From Bacteroidales bacterium (GTDB taxonomy: Bacteria; Bacteroidota; Bacteroidia; Bacteroidales; JAGOPY01): a stretch of DNA of 5,242 nucleotides. This document shows, in pieces, positions 5,067 to 5,242 of this stretch. How positions within the stretch are numbered: position 1 is the stretch's first letter; each line of letters begins with the position of its first letter. Both the position numbers and the translations under genes were made by a program. The notes beneath the pieces are model-generated. The model ran no database searches. It was not told where the DNA came from and saw only the letters and a list, made by a program, of their open reading frames with translations. Where the stretch lies: the NCBI GenBank assembly GCA_030638325.1, contig DAOWEV010000007.1, forward strand, positions 1 to 5,242, written 5' to 3'.

Positions 5067-5242
5067 GTTAACCGTCAACTGCCAACCGTCAACCCTCAAC
5101 CCTCAACCGTCAACCGTCAACCCTCAACTGTTAACCGTCAACTGTCAACCGTCAACCCTCAACCGTCAACCGTCAACTGTCAACTGTCAACCGTCAACTG
5201 TCAACCCTCAACCGTCAACCCTCAACCGTCAACCCTCAACCC
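5067..5242. repeat. 7-bp tandem repeat array, at least 25 units, open at right window edge
   Basis: Units of STCAACY run without a break from 5067 to 5241 and one further base continues to the window end. By type there are ten GTCAACC, six CTCAACC, five GTCAACT, two GTTAACC, one CTCAACT and one GCCAACC. Variation is almost confined to the unit junction (last and first base), while the CAAC core is intact in all units but the two with TAAC. Units 1-5 and 10-14 form near-identical 35-bp blocks (one mismatch) 63 bp apart, and units 20-25 alternate GTCAACC/CTCAACC three times, giving a local 14-bp period. The plus strand is C/A-rich and the minus strand G/T-rich. I recall similar heptamer arrays between genes in other Bacteroidota genomes; no function is known to me. 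Confidence 0.95.

Noticed and set aside
4704..5242. Possible CRISPR array
   Set aside because: Units are 7 or 11 bp and directly contiguous, with no unique spacers and no cas genes in the window.
5067..5242. Telomere-like or G-quadruplex repeat on the minus strand (GGTTGAS units)
   Set aside because: G runs are mostly two bases long, sometimes three, so any quadruplex would be weak. Nothing suggests a linear replicon end; the window edge is simply where the sequence was cut.

Overview
The window looks like chromosomal DNA from a member of the Bacteroidota, probably an uncultured Bacteroidales or Marinilabiliales-like lineage. The evidence is a GldB-type lipoprotein, two small PorT-like outer-membrane beta-barrels (a family abundant in this phylum), an Mrp ATPase of the cysteine-poor type I associate with Bacteroidota, mostly A-rich leaders without a Shine-Dalgarno sequence, and several exact matches to the Bacteroidota -7 promoter element TAnnTTTG. 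The placement is by recognition of protein families; no search was run.

Layout. Positions 1-244 (minus) hold the N-terminal 81 codons of a gldB-like lipoprotein gene cut by the left edge. Positions 265-864 (minus) encode a 199-residue beta-barrel just upstream of it, probably in the same transcript. An 88-bp divergent intergenic region (865-952) carries a -7 match on each strand and a perfect 12-bp palindrome between them. To its right on the plus strand come a second beta-barrel gene (953-1645) and, 11 bp later, nadE (1657-3300), the glutamine-dependent NAD+ synthetase. nadE converges on a minus-strand pair whose 3' end overlaps it by 9 bp: mrp/apbC (3594-4625) followed by a stand-alone NifU-domain protein (3292-3546). 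These two are iron-sulfur cluster handling proteins and probably form an operon.

The last 617 bp (4626-5242) contain no convincing gene. They hold three kinds of tandem repeat: an 11-bp array (4704-4824) with a 44-bp higher-order duplication, a pair of 21-bp copies at 25-bp period (4824-4869) that carry the inverse complement of the array core, and a 7-bp array of at least 25 units (5067-5242) that runs off the right edge. This is the least explained part of the window.

The protein-coding part is conventional: envelope proteins, NAD synthesis and Fe-S cluster assembly. I do not see a clear new biological system. The items most worth following are the repeat cluster upstream of mrp and the pairing of a single-cysteine Mrp with a CxxC NifU-domain protein.
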